43,603 bases of DNA from Clostridia bacterium (lineage in GTDB: Bacteria; Bacillota; Clostridia; Christensenellales; Aristaeellaceae): assembly GCA_030537335.1 (NCBI GenBank), contig JAUNNK010000007.1, positions 1 to 43,603 of the forward strand, written 5' to 3'. This document shows, piece by piece, positions 1-7,208 of the stretch (position 1 is its first letter; each line of letters starts with the position of its first letter). Below the pieces are notes generated by a model. It ran no database searches and was not told the DNA's origin. It saw only the letters and a list, made by a program, of their open reading frames with translations. A program made the position numbers and the translations under genes.

Positions 1-332
1 CCGTGACCGACGCGGAGTTCGACTCCCGCCTGATCCCGGAGAGCTACATCTCCCTTCGCAACGTGGTGCGCCTGCCCTACGCCGCCACCACGCTGGACGT
101 GGACGGTGCGGCCCGCAGCTTCTCGCCCCAGCATCCGGTGCTCCTGGTGGACAACCAGTGCGCCATCGTGGCGGGCACTTCGCTACTCAACGCCTTCGAC
201 CGCCTGGAGGTGCTGGAGTACAGCGCCGCCGCCATCATCGCCGCCAAGGACATCGGCCAGCTGGTGCTGATCTCCGACGAGGAGATTCGCGATCTGAAGG
301 TCGCCTTCAAGCTGACCGACGGCGAGGAATAA
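1..332 (+). CDS. Class II aldolase/adducin family protein, C-terminal part
   Basis: This reading frame enters from the left edge, so only about the last 110 residues are present and the true start lies outside; the GTG at position 3 is probably an internal valine. The visible part resembles the C-terminal third of class II aldolase/adducin proteins: an ES-Y-SLRN stretch, then LSP-like text (SFSPQHPVLLVDNQ), then NAFDRLEVLEYSAAAIIAAK, the helix typical of L-fuculose-phosphate aldolase relatives. These zinc enzymes cleave sugar phosphates such as fuculose or rhamnulose phosphate. The zinc-binding histidines would lie in the missing part, so substrate cannot be judged. It ends in TAA and is followed by a hairpin. 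Family call is fairly safe; enzyme identity is not. Confidence 0.6.
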   Translation, partial: VTDAEFDSRLIPESYISLRNVVRLPYAATTLDVDGAARSFSPQHPVLLVDNQCAIVAGTSLLNAFDRLEVLEYSAAAIIAAKDIGQLVLISDEEIRDLKVAFKLTDGEE

Positions 333-365
333 GCTTCCATCCAAAGCCTGAATATGCCAGGAGTC

Positions 366-405
366 ATCCCCCGATTGCATCTCGCGGTCGGGGGCCTGCG
401 TTTTT
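366..405 (+). terminator. Putative intrinsic terminator after the aldolase-family gene
   Basis: A 7-bp GC stem (CCCCCGA at 368-374 with TCGGGGG at 388-394), then CCTGCG and five T residues at 401-405. It lies between the aldolase stop codon and the cysK promoter. The loop is long (13 nt), so moderate strength. Confidence 0.5.
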
Positions 406-446
406 GGCCGATTTCGCCGTCCTGATAAAAAATCTTTCAAAACCTG

Positions 447-475
447 TTGACAAAGGCCCGGACATGGAATATAAT
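447..475 (+). promoter_or_regulatory. Sigma-A promoter of cysK
   Basis: Perfect TTGACA at 447-452, 17-nt spacer, perfect TATAAT at 470-475. Transcription should begin near 482, leaving about 70 nt of leader before the cysK start at 552. This is one of the strongest promoters in the window, so repression seems likely (see the adjoining inverted repeat). Confidence 0.88.
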
Positions 476-487
476 ACCTACAATTCC
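466..487 (+). promoter_or_regulatory. Possible operator: GGAAT-N12-ATTCC over the cysK -10 box
   Basis: GGAAT (466-470) and ATTCC (483-487) form an inverted repeat around the -10 box and start site. Rrf2-type regulators such as CymR are known to control cysteine genes in Firmicutes and bind AT-rich dyads with GGAAT-like arms. The link to such a regulator is inference; no rrf2 gene is in the window. Confidence 0.35.
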
Positions 488-551
488 GGTATGTAATTAT
501 GGTTTATTTGACCGGGCATTGAAGCGAACGAATGGAAGGGAGCAGGATCAC

Positions 552-1481
552 ATGGGCATCTATCAGAGGATTACGGATCTGATCGGCGGCACGCCGCTGC
601 TTGAGCTGGGCAATTACGAAAGGAAGAACGGTCTGGAGGCGACGCTGCTGGCCAAGCTGGAGTACTTCAATCCGGCGGGCTCCATCAAGGATCGCATCGC
701 CCGGGCCATGCTGGACGACGCAGAGGCGAAGGGCGTTCTAAAGCCCGGCGCGGTCATCATCGAGCCGACCAGCGGCAACACGGGCATCGGCCTGGCGGCG
801 GTGGGCGCGTCCCGGGGCTACAGGGTGATCCTCACCATGCCGGAGACGATGAGCGTGGAGCGCCGCAACCTGCTGAAGGCCTACGGCGCGGAGCTGGTGC
901 TCACCGACGGCAGCAAGGGCATGAAGGGCGCGATTGCGAAGGCGCAGGAGCTGGCGGAGGCCACGCCGAGCAGCTTCATTCCCGGCCAGTTCACCAACCC
1001 GGCCAACCCGGAGGTTCACCGCAGAACCACCGGCCCGGAGATCTGGGCGGACACCGAGGGCAAGGTGGACATCTTCGTGGCGGGCGTTGGCACCGGCGGC
1101 ACCATCACCGGCGTGGGCGAGTACCTGAAGTCCCAGAACCCCAATGTGAAGATCGTGGCCGTGGAGCCTGCGGGATCCCCGGTGCTCTCCCAGGGCAAGA
1201 GCGGTCCGCACAAGATCCAGGGCATCGGCGCGGGCTTCGTGCCGGAGACCCTGAACACCGCCGTCTACGACGAGGTCATCGCCGTGGAGAACGACGCAGC
1301 CTTCGCCGTGGGGCGCGAGATTGCCCGCACCGAGGGCATCCTGGTGGGCATCTCCTCCGGCGCGGCGCTCTACGCCGCCACCGAGCTTGCAAAGCGTCCG
1401 GAGAACAAGGGCAAGGTCATCGTGGCGCTGCTGCCGGACACCGGCGACCGCTACCTGTCCACGCCGCTGTTTGCGGAATGA
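552..1481 (+). CDS. cysK: Cysteine synthase A (O-acetylserine sulfhydrylase)
   Basis: PLP enzyme of 309 residues that makes L-cysteine from O-acetylserine and sulfide in the cytoplasm. The PLP lysine is K46 in NPAGSIKDR. The substrate loop [10 protein letters not shown] and the glycine-rich PLP phosphate loop [14 protein letters not shown] are present, and the C-terminal SSGAALYA segment is typical. Length equals the usual CysK. The start is the ATG at 552, preceded by GGAAGGGAG at about 533-541; an upstream in-frame extension to 447 would lie inside the promoter. Monocistronic: own promoter upstream, terminator downstream. CysK is favoured over CysM because of the overall length and motifs, but a beta-synthase variant cannot be fully excluded. 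Confidence 0.95.
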   Translation: MGIYQRITDLIGGTPLLELGNYERKNGLEATLLAKLEYFNPAGSIKDRIARAMLDDAEAKGVLKPGAVIIEPTSGNTGIGLAAVGASRGYRVILTMPETMSVERRNLLKAYGAELVLTDGSKGMKGAIAKAQELAEATPSSFIPGQFTNPANPEVHRRTTGPEIWADTEGKVDIFVAGVGTGGTITGVGEYLKSQNPNVKIVAVEPAGSPVLSQGKSGPHKIQGIGAGFVPETLNTAVYDEVIAVENDAAFAVGREIARTEGILVGISSGAALYAATELAKRPENKGKVIVALLPDTGDRYLSTPLFAE

Positions 1482-1533
1482 GCGGCGGAATCTGAAATAA
1501 GCGAATCAAAGTCCGAATTCCATAAGGAAGCCC

Positions 1534-1575
1534 GAAGCCGAACAGGAAAACATCCCGTCCGGCTTCTGTTTTTTC
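1534..1575 (+). terminator. Intrinsic terminator of cysK
   Basis: GAAGCCG (1534-1540) pairs with CGGCTTC (1560-1566), followed by TGTTTTTTCTC. The stem is 7 bp with a long loop; the T-run is clear. Confidence 0.7.
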
Positions 1576-1643
1576 TCTGAATGATTGACAGGTGCCGCTG
1601 AACGGGACGTGGATGGACGCGAAATCTACGTTATGCGCACACG

Positions 1644-1672
1644 TTGACCTACGATTGTCCCGATGCTATAAT
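1644..1672 (+). promoter_or_regulatory. Sigma-A promoter of the leucine-rich repeat gene
   Basis: TTGACC at 1644-1649, 17-nt spacer, perfect TATAAT at 1667-1672. The gene starts 30 nt downstream at 1703, with AAAGGA at 1688-1693 as ribosome site, so the leader is very short. Confidence 0.85.
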
Positions 1673-1702
1673 GAATCAGAAATCCTGAAAGGATGCGGAT
1701 GT

Positions 1703-3007
1703 ATGAAAAAGCTCTCGATTCTGTTGACGCTGGTTCTCGTTTTGCAGGGCTTGTTCCTTGCGACTGCGCTGGGAGAGGGCGAAACCCATGCCAGTGGCGA
1801 CTTTGAATATGTCCTGCTGGATGACGGAACGGCTGAGATCACAGCATATACGGGCGGTTCCGCGAAGCTGGACATTCCGGCCCAGCTGGATGGCCACGCC
1901 GTCTCCTCCATTGGTTCAGCGGCGTTTTTCTACTGCACATCCCTGGAGGAAGTCACCATTCCGGACGGTGTAACCTCCATTTGTGATGGGGCGTTCAGCT
2001 GGTGCCTGCACCTGACCCGTGCATCCATTCCCGAGGGTGTGGTCTCCATCGGAGAGGGAGCGTTCAACGAATGCCTCGACCTGCGCGAGATTTCCATCCC
2101 GAACAGTGTGGTTTCCATCGGCGACACTGCCTTTTCCCTGTGCGATTCTCTGACAAAGATTGTTATCCCGGACAGTGTGGTTTCTCTGGGGATCAATCCC
2201 TTTTACAATTGCATGTCGCTGACGGAGATCATTGTTTCCACGGAGCATCCCGCGCTGACCACGTTGGATGGCGTGCTGTTTGACAAGACCGGTACAGAGC
2301 TGATTTGTTATCCCTGCGGTCTGCCGGCCAGGAGCTATACTGTGCCACAGGGTACCATCTCCATCGGCGATTCTGCATTTACCGGCTGCGAATCCCTGAC
2401 TGAGGTCTCCATCCCCGAAGGCGTCGCCTCCATTGGCAATCTTGTGTTCGCTTCCTGTGATTCTCTCATCAGGATCAATATTCCGGACAGTGCGGTCTCC
2501 ATCGGCAGCAATCCCTTCAATTACTGCGATCAACTGACGGAAATCCAGGTGTCCCCGAACCATCCCATGCTGGAAACCATCGACGGTGCGCTTTTTAACA
2601 AGGGTGAAAAGAGGTTAATCTTCTATCCGCGCGCCTTTACGGGCGAAAGCTATGCAGTTCCCCAGGGTACCCTTGCCATTGACGACACGGCCTTCTCCGG
2701 CTGCACTTCCCTGCGCGAAATCGTTCTGCCGGATGGCCTGATCTCCATCGGCGAATACGCCTTTACCAGCTGCACCTCCCTGTGTAGCATTAACATCCCT
2801 GACAGCGTCGCCTCCATCAGCAAAGGTGCGTTTCACAATTGCGCTTCCTTGACCGATCTCGCCATTCCCGACAGCGTGACCTTCATTGACGACGGCGCGT
2901 TTACCAAGTGCAACGCTCTGACGCTCACCGTGACCCCCGGTTCCTATGCGGAGAGCTACGCGAAGGAAAGCGGAATTCCCTATGTCTGCTCCGGGGCGAA
3001 TGGCTGA
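1703..3007 (+). CDS. Secreted BspA-type leucine-rich repeat (LRR_5) protein
   Basis: 434 residues. An N-terminal signal peptide (MKKLSILLTLVLVLQGLF, cleavage near ALGEG) predicts export. The mature protein holds about twelve 23-residue LRR_5 repeats of the form xxSIGxxAFxxCxSLxxIxIPDS. Two longer, similar insertions follow repeats 5 and 8 (about residues 185-225 and 300-340), each with HPxLxTxDGxLFxK, a YP and a YxVPQG turn. No LPXTG anchor, cell-wall domain or catalytic motif is seen. BspA-like proteins of oral and gut bacteria are known to bind host or neighbouring-cell surfaces; that role here is inference. The codon use looks more AT-rich than in neighbours, which may point to transfer. 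It has its own promoter. The ATG at 1703 is chosen because the signal peptide begins there. Confidence 0.85.
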   Translation: MKKLSILLTLVLVLQGLFLATALGEGETHASGDFEYVLLDDGTAEITAYTGGSAKLDIPAQLDGHAVSSIGSAAFFYCTSLEEVTIPDGVTSICDGAFSWCLHLTRASIPEGVVSIGEGAFNECLDLREISIPNSVVSIGDTAFSLCDSLTKIVIPDSVVSLGINPFYNCMSLTEIIVSTEHPALTTLDGVLFDKTGTELICYPCGLPARSYTVPQGTISIGDSAFTGCESLTEVSIPEGVASIGNLVFASCDSLIRINIPDSAVSIGSNPFNYCDQLTEIQVSPNHPMLETIDGALFNKGEKRLIFYPRAFTGESYAVPQGTLAIDDTAFSGCTSLREIVLPDGLISIGEYAFTSCTSLCSINIPDSVASISKGAFHNCASLTDLAIPDSVTFIDDGAFTKCNALTLTVTPGSYAESYAKESGIPYVCSGANG

Positions 3008-3023
3008 ATTAGCGACCACGTCC

Positions 3024-3063
3024 ACAAAAAACCGGCAGCGAACTGCATTCGTTCGCTGCCGGT
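3024..3063 (-). terminator. Intrinsic terminator of the isomerase gene
   Basis: A perfect 13-bp stem (3031-3043 with 3051-3063) and a 7-nt loop. Read on the minus strand it follows the stop at 3084 and leads into a T-run (complement of AAAAAA at 3025-3030). It can also stop plus-strand reading from the leucine-rich repeat gene. Confidence 0.85.
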
Positions 3064-3083
3064 CGTCATGTCTCTATGGCAAA

Positions 3084-4490
3084 TCAGCCGTCGATGTCCA
3101 CCCAATCGTAGCCGAGGTAGGTGGTGAAGGCCTCCTTGAGAACCTCCTTGTAGTGGCCCTCGCAGACGGAGGTGTGGTGCTTGAAGCCGCCGCGCGCCAG
3201 GCGGATCAGCTTGTTCTGCAGATCCGGGATCTCGCACACGCCCGCGCAGCCGAAGTAGCCGTCCTCGATCTCGTCGGCGGTGAAGTTCGCCTCGGAAGCG
3301 TAGATCACGATCTTGCCATCCTTGGTCTGGCAGTTGGAGATGGTGGTGGGCATGGCCTTGATGCGGCCCTCGTTGCAGCCCCAGCCGGAGCCGGGATCGT
3401 TCTTGGCGAACATCTTATGCTCGGTGACGTGGCCCTTGCAGGTCATCAGGCTCTGGGCGACCGGGCCGCAGTGGAACAGCACGACCTTGTTTTCCTCGTC
3501 GCCGTAGTTGTTGTTCCAGTCCAGCACGGCGCAGGGGCCCTCGCTGGCCAGCGCCATGGCGCGCATGGTGATGGCGGAGCACATGTCGATCTCGCAGGAG
3601 GCGGGGATGCCGCGGTCGTTCAGGTCAGACAGCAGCACGCAGGGGCACACGCGCAGGTAGGTCTCCATCTCGTTCCAGCAGCGCAGCGCCAGGGCGTCCA
3701 GCTGATACTCCTCAATGTACCAGTCCAGCACGCAGCTGATCTTTGCCAGGGTCAGCTTGTTGGCGGCGGGTACGGCGGAGAAATCGGTGTAGTTCTCCAG
3801 GTGGGCGATCTTGGCGACGACCTTCTCGTCGTCGTCCTTCATGGCGGCGACCATGTTGAACAGCTCGGACAGGTCGAAGGATTCCACGTTGATGCCGTGC
3901 TTCTGCATGGCGATCTCATCGAAGCGCACGGTCTTGAACGCGGTGGTGCGCGCGCCGATGCAGCCCAGGTTGAAGCGCTTCATGCCGTTGACCACGCGGC
4001 AGATGGCGGCGAAGTCGCGCAGGTTCTCCTGGAACTTGGGGCTCAGCGGATGCACCACGTGGGGCTTGAGCACCGTGAAGGGCACCTCGTACTGGGTGAA
4101 CACGTCGGTGACGGAGAACTTGCCGCAGTAGGCGTCGCGGCGATGGGCGAAGTCCATCTTGCCGATCTCGTCCGGATAGGCCTGCATCAGAATCGGCACG
4201 CCCGCGTCCTGCAACGCGACGATCGCGCCGTTCTCGTCGGCGAAGATGGGCATGGAGAAGATCACGCCGTCGTACTCGCCCTGATGCTTCTTCAGCCACT
4301 CGGCGTAGAGCTTGCCCTCGGCGCGGGTCTCCACGCCGCCGTAGCGGGTCAGCTCCGCGTCCATCATGATGTAGTCGTAGCCCGCATCAGTCACGGCCTT
4401 GACCATGTCGTCGCGCGCGCCGTAGATCAGTTCGCCGGGCATGAAGCCGCGGTTGCAGAAGCAGAGTGCAAAGGTCATCTTCTTTTTCAT
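3084..4490 (-). CDS. L-fucose/L-arabinose isomerase family protein
   Basis: 468 residues, similar in size and text to the fucose/arabinose isomerase-like family (COG2407-type). Typical stretches are the N-terminal Rossmann-like MTFALCFCNRGFMPGELI, GVIFSMPIFADENG, and the C-terminal block RCWNEMETYL, SDLNDRGIPASCEIDM and AVLDWNNNYGDEENKVVLFH, which in this family carries the metal-binding and substrate residues. Members interconvert aldoses and ketoses or are uncharacterised, so the sugar is not assigned. The ATG at 4490 is preferred to one at 4499 because AGGAGG (4506-4501) is then 10 nt away rather than 1 nt. An SDR gene lies upstream on the same strand, and a strong operator-bearing promoter lies between them, suggesting sugar-controlled expression. 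Confidence 0.8.
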   Translation of the reverse strand: MKKKMTFALCFCNRGFMPGELIYGARDDMVKAVTDAGYDYIMMDAELTRYGGVETRAEGKLYAEWLKKHQGEYDGVIFSMPIFADENGAIVALQDAGVPILMQAYPDEIGKMDFAHRRDAYCGKFSVTDVFTQYEVPFTVLKPHVVHPLSPKFQENLRDFAAICRVVNGMKRFNLGCIGARTTAFKTVRFDEIAMQKHGINVESFDLSELFNMVAAMKDDDEKVVAKIAHLENYTDFSAVPAANKLTLAKISCVLDWYIEEYQLDALALRCWNEMETYLRVCPCVLLSDLNDRGIPASCEIDMCSAITMRAMALASEGPCAVLDWNNNYGDEENKVVLFHCGPVAQSLMTCKGHVTEHKMFAKNDPGSGWGCNEGRIKAMPTTISNCQTKDGKIVIYASEANFTADEIEDGYFGCAGVCEIPDLQNKLIRLARGGFKHHTSVCEGHYKEVLKEAFTTYLGYDWVDIDG

Positions 4491-4569
4491 GGGGTTCATT
4501 CCTCCTGTATCTGAATCTTTCCTGTCAGAGGTTCCGTCTGAGATTCCGCCTGTGTGCGGAGCTGCTTCT

Positions 4570-4606
4570 ATTATATCCGCTAACGCAAACGTTTGCAATA
4601 GCGGAT
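4570..4606 (-). promoter_or_regulatory. Promoter with a LacI-family operator for the isomerase gene
   Basis: Minus-strand promoter: TTGCAA (4598-4593), 17-nt spacer, perfect TATAAT (4575-4570). Overlapping the -35 box is the perfect 12-bp palindrome GCAAACGTTTGC (4585-4596), the classic LacI/GalR half-site pair. The dyad extends outward as ATCCGCTA (4575-4582) and TAGCGGAT (4599-4606), sharing the same centre, so 28 of 32 positions are symmetric. This would allow a repressor to block RNA polymerase directly. No lacI gene is in the window. Confidence 0.8.
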
Positions 4607-4624
4607 GAAAGTTTTGGTGGCGCT

Positions 4625-5341
4625 TCAGCCCTCCAGCCGCCAGCCCCAGTCGTTGTGATAGATCATCTGCTTGGTCATGCCGCCGTCCACGCAGATGTTT
4701 TCGCCGGTGATGAACCCCGCCATGTCGCTGCACAGATATAGCGCAAGGTTCGCGATGTCCAGCGGATTGCCCACCCGTCCGGCGGGCTGCTGGGTCGCGT
4801 CCGGGCCATCGTAGACGGTGTAGGCGGTGTCGATCCAGCCCGGCGAGATGGAATTGACCCGCACCCGCCCGGCAAGGCTCACCGCCAGCGCGTGGGTCAG
4901 CGCCGCAATGCCGCCCTTGGCCGCGGTGTAGCTCTCGGTCTGGGGCTGGCTCATCCGGTCGCGGGTGGAGGAGATGTTCACGATGGCCGCGCCCGGCGCA
5001 AAGTGGGGCAGCAGCAGCTTCGTGAGATAGAAGGGCGCAGCCACGCCCACCTGCAGGGCGTAGTTGAACTGTTCCCAGCTGCAATCGTTGATGCCGTGCA
5101 TCTCCGGCAGGGCGTTGTTGATCAGATAGTCGATCCTCACGCCGCCTGCGGTGATCTGGGAAACGAAGTCCTCCAGCACCGCTGGGTCGGAGATATCGCC
5201 CACGTAGTGGTCGCCGGGGGCGACGTCGATCACATGTACCCGCGCGCCGCAGCGCACAAATTCCTCGGCGATGCAGCGGCCGATGCCCCGCGCGCCGCCC
5301 GTCACCACCGCCGTTTTGTTCTCAAAGCAGAAAGCATGCAT
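4625..5341 (-). CDS. Short-chain dehydrogenase/reductase (SDR)
   Basis: 238 residues, the normal length for a classical SDR. The NAD(P)-binding TGGARGIG motif is near residue 15. The structural NNAG is here NNALP, a small departure. The catalytic group is S in NISST, Y and K in SYTAAK, and the ISPGW turn follows. The C-terminal ENICVDGGMTKQM is the standard SDR end. ATG at 5341 is chosen because GGAGGA lies 7 nt upstream; a frame extension to 5440 has no ribosome site. Its place ahead of a sugar isomerase-family gene suggests a sugar or sugar-acid dehydrogenase, but the substrate cannot be read from sequence. No clear promoter was seen. Confidence 0.85.
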   Translation of the reverse strand: MHAFCFENKTAVVTGGARGIGRCIAEEFVRCGARVHVIDVAPGDHYVGDISDPAVLEDFVSQITAGGVRIDYLINNALPEMHGINDCSWEQFNYALQVGVAAPFYLTKLLLPHFAPGAAIVNISSTRDRMSQPQTESYTAAKGGIAALTHALAVSLAGRVRVNSISPGWIDTAYTVYDGPDATQQPAGRVGNPLDIANLALYLCSDMAGFITGENICVDGGMTKQMIYHNDWGWRLEG

Positions 5342-5370
5342 TGGCAATTCCTCCATAAATACGCTTTTGT

Positions 5371-5384
5371 GCAGAATATTCTGC
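5371..5384. promoter_or_regulatory. 14-bp perfect palindrome upstream of the SDR gene
   Basis: GCAGAATATTCTGC, 29 nt before the SDR start. Its position fits an operator for the SDR transcript, but it could be chance. No matching regulator is seen. Confidence 0.3.
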
Positions 5385-5434
5385 CGGCGGGGCGTTTTCC
5401 CCTCCCATTTCCTCAAAATTTCACAATTCCACCC

Positions 5435-5462
5435 TTGCAAAAGCTGTCAGGATGCGTATAAT
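5435..5462 (+). promoter_or_regulatory. Promoter of rpsF-ssb-rpsR
   Basis: TTGCAA (5435-5440), 16-nt spacer, perfect TATAAT (5457-5462). Transcription would begin near 5469 and include the hairpin leader before rpsF. Confidence 0.75.
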
Positions 5463-5479
5463 TAACTATTAGCGCATCC

Positions 5480-5506
5480 TTGCCACGGCAAACCGACCGT
5501 GGCCAA
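5480..5506 (+). ncRNA. rpsF leader hairpin, candidate S6:S18 autoregulatory element
   Basis: GCCACGG (5482-5488) pairs with CCGTGGC (5497-5503); TT/AA pairs extend it around one bulged C. The 8-nt loop CAAACCGA carries CCG at 5493-5495. The known S6:S18-binding motif in rpsF leaders is a hairpin exposing a CCG like that of 16S rRNA helix 22. The stem lies just before the ribosome site at 5514, so binding could reduce rpsF translation. The structure is seen; the regulatory role is inferred from the known motif. Confidence 0.6.
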
Positions 5507-5528
5507 AGTCCATAAGGAGGTGAAACAC

Positions 5529-5963
5529 ATGAATCAATACGAAGTCATGTACGTCATTGACGCAGCGCTGGAGGACAGCGCTCGCATCGAACTGATCGAC
5601 CGTTTTTCCGATCTGGTCAAGAAGAATGGCGGCGAAATCGACCGTGTCGACGAGTGGGGCAAGCGCCGTCTGGCCTATGCCATCAATTACAAGACCGAGG
5701 GTTACTATGTGCTGATGTACATCAAGGCGCCCTCTGAGCTGCCGAAGGAACTGGAGCGCAACTTCCAGATCAACGACAAGATCCTTCGCTCCCTCGTGAT
5801 CCGCTATGAAGGCGAAGTGCCCGCCAAGCGCGAGCCGCTGAAGCCCTACGCCGCCCGCGAAGCCGCAGCTCCGGCAGAAGCCGCCGCTGAGGTCGCTCCC
5901 GTTGTTGAGGCTCCCGCCCCGGCAGTGGTTGACGACGAGAAGCCTGAGTCGGAAGCCGAATAA
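5529..5963 (+). CDS. rpsF: Ribosomal protein bS6
   Basis: 144 residues. The first ~95 match bS6: MNQYEVMYVIDAALED, the KR-LAYAI strand and the EGYYVLMYI strand. It binds the central domain of 16S rRNA as a heterodimer with bS18. The C-terminal ~45 residues form a low-complexity Ala/Pro/Glu-rich tail, longer than in many bacteria but common in high-GC Clostridia. The start ATG at 5529 has a nearly full anti-16S match, AAGGAGGTG at 5514-5522. First gene of rpsF-ssb-rpsR, separated from ssb by about 30 nt. Confidence 0.97.
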   Translation: MNQYEVMYVIDAALEDSARIELIDRFSDLVKKNGGEIDRVDEWGKRRLAYAINYKTEGYYVLMYIKAPSELPKELERNFQINDKILRSLVIRYEGEVPAKREPLKPYAAREAAAPAEAAAEVAPVVEAPAPAVVDDEKPESEAE

Positions 5964-5993
5964 GTTTCAGCCCAACGAAGGCAGGTGCAAATC

Positions 5994-6428
5994 ATGAACA
6001 AAGCTATTTTGATCGGTAACCTCGCAAACGATCCCGAGAGCCGCACCACGTCCTCCGGAATTGCCCAGTGCACGTTCCGCTTGGCCGTGCAGCGCCGCTT
6101 TGCCAACCAGCAGGGCGTGCGCGAGGCCGACTTTCTGACCATCGTTTGCTGGCGGCAGACTGCGGAGCTCTGCGCCCGCTATCTGTCCAAGGGCCGCAAG
6201 GTCGCGGTGGAAGGCAGCATTCAGACCCGTTCCTATGATGCGCAGGACGGCACGAAGCGCTACGTCACCGAGATTGTTGCCGACAATGTGGAGTTTCTTG
6301 GATCCCGCGAGGACGGCGGCAGCCGCCAGGGCAATTACGCCCCCGCATCTCCCGCACCCGCGCCCAGAAACGCCGCTCCGGCAAGCAGCGACTTTACCGA
6401 GGTTGACGACGACGAGCTTCCGTTCTGA
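5994..6428 (+). CDS. ssb: Single-stranded DNA-binding protein
   Basis: 144 residues. The OB fold covers about residues 1-105 (MNKAILIGNLANDPE, TFRLAVQRRF, FLTIVCWRQ, VEGSIQTRSY, VADNVEFLG). A Pro/Ala-rich linker leads to the acidic tail DDDELPF, the peptide that recruits replication and repair partners in SSB proteins. It protects single strands during replication, recombination and repair. The normal rpsF-ssb-rpsR position marks it as the housekeeping copy. The ATG at 5994 begins the conserved MNK; a GTG at 5985 is a less likely alternative. Confidence 0.97.
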   Translation: MNKAILIGNLANDPESRTTSSGIAQCTFRLAVQRRFANQQGVREADFLTIVCWRQTAELCARYLSKGRKVAVEGSIQTRSYDAQDGTKRYVTEIVADNVEFLGSREDGGSRQGNYAPASPAPAPRNAAPASSDFTEVDDDELPF

Positions 6429-6488
6429 CCGGGAAACGGCCCTCGGGCCGAAGCTCCCACTTCTTGAATCTAATAGGAGGAACGAAAC

Positions 6489-6743
6489 ATGTCTGAAGAT
6501 AGAGGCGATCGCGTACGCCGTCCCCGTGGCCGCAAGCCGCGCCGGAAGGTATGCCAGTTCTGCGTTGAAAAGGTTCAGCACATCGATTACAAGGATGTTG
6601 CAAGACTTCGCCGCTTCACCAGCGAGCGCGGCAAGATCCTGCCCCGCCGCATGACCGGCACCTGTGCGAAGCATCAGCGTCAGCTGTCCACCGCCATCAA
6701 GCGCGCCCGGACCATCGCTCTGATGCCCTACGTGTCCGAATAA
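6489..6743 (+). CDS. rpsR: Ribosomal protein bS18 (zinc-ligand form)
   Basis: 84 residues with the conserved [30 protein letters not shown] and [10 protein letters not shown] blocks. CQFC near residue 22 and CAKH near residue 59 provide four possible zinc ligands, the C+ form of bS18. It pairs with bS6 on the small subunit. The ATG at 6489 follows AGGAGG. Last gene of the operon; a strong terminator follows 40 nt downstream. Confidence 0.97.
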   Translation: MSEDRGDRVRRPRGRKPRRKVCQFCVEKVQHIDYKDVARLRRFTSERGKILPRRMTGTCAKHQRQLSTAIKRARTIALMPYVSE

Positions 6744-6782
6744 GCGGATTGCAGAAGGCGTTCTGAACGAACGTACATCCCA

Positions 6783-6816
6783 AAACCCGTCTCCGTGGAA
6801 CCACGGAGGCGGGTTT
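6783..6816 (+). terminator. Terminator of rpsF-ssb-rpsR
   Basis: A 16-bp stem with one G-T pair (6783-6798 with 6801-6816) and a tight loop at GGAACC. T residues within the right arm give the U-tract. A close copy of this hairpin stands at 7016-7047. Confidence 0.75.
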
Positions 6817-6819
6817 AAT

Positions 6820-6973
6820 GCATTGAAAAACTCCCGTTTTTCAATGCGCTGGGCCGGTTGCCTAAAATTCTGCGGAATTTCCGGGCGGCAACCGGAACGG
6901 GAACGCATTTTTCTCCGCAAATGATATTTGCTCTCAAAAAATGCCGGAAGTGACGTACACGCCGTCACTTCCG
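6820..6973. repeat. Cluster of inverted repeats between rpsR and the solute-binding protein gene
   Basis: The 465-nt stretch 6744-7208 holds no gene I can support. Within it are an 11-bp hairpin at 6820-6847 (arms GCATTGAAAAA and TTTTTCAATGC), a larger nested one with arms CCGGTTGCC (6854-6862) and GGCAACCGG (about 6887-6895) around AAATT/AATTT, and an 11-bp hairpin at 6945-6973 (arms CGGAAGTGACG and CGTCACTTCCG) flanked by A- and T-runs. These look like stacked terminators or a small repeat array. Confidence 0.6.
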
Positions 6974-7015
6974 ATTTTACAGGCTGTTCTGCGCAGCTTT
7001 ATCAACAAACTGAAT

Positions 7016-7047
7016 CCGTCTCCGTGGAACCGCGGAGGCGGGTTTTT
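7016..7047 (+). terminator. Second copy of the rpsR-type terminator hairpin
   Basis: A 12-bp stem with two G-T pairs (7016-7027 with 7030-7041), then five T residues at 7043-7047. It repeats the core of the 6783-6816 hairpin nearly letter for letter (CCGTCTCCGTGGAACC then CGGAGGCGGG), about 230 nt away. Confidence 0.75.
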
Positions 7048-7141
7048 CGTCTATATTATGGAAGTAACGTGCATTTCGGCTCCAATTCGCCCACTAAAGG
7101 CGGCGCGAGTGTGAAAAAAGCGGGGCGGTTTACGCGTCCGC

Positions 7142-7171
7142 TTGCAGGAGGGGGCGCATCTGCGCTACAAT
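7142..7171 (+). promoter_or_regulatory. Probable promoter of the solute-binding protein gene
   Basis: TTGCAG (7142-7147), 18-nt spacer, TACAAT (7166-7171). The start codon follows 38 nt downstream. Confidence 0.55.
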
Positions 7172-7208
7172 GGATACAGATTCCGTCGGAACCACAGGAG
7201 GTTACAGC

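Noticed and set aside
476..551. T-box or SAM riboswitch in front of cysK
   Set aside because: The leader is only about 70 nt and lacks a specifier loop, T-box sequence or terminator.
2946..4514. A 522-codon plus-strand frame opposite the isomerase-family gene
   Set aside because: Same reason: it is a codon-bias shadow, and it crosses the terminator at 3031-3063.
4625..5341. SDR called inactive because NNAG is NNALP
   Set aside because: The Ser-Tyr-Lys group and the NAD-binding glycines are intact, and NNA followed by other residues occurs in active SDRs.
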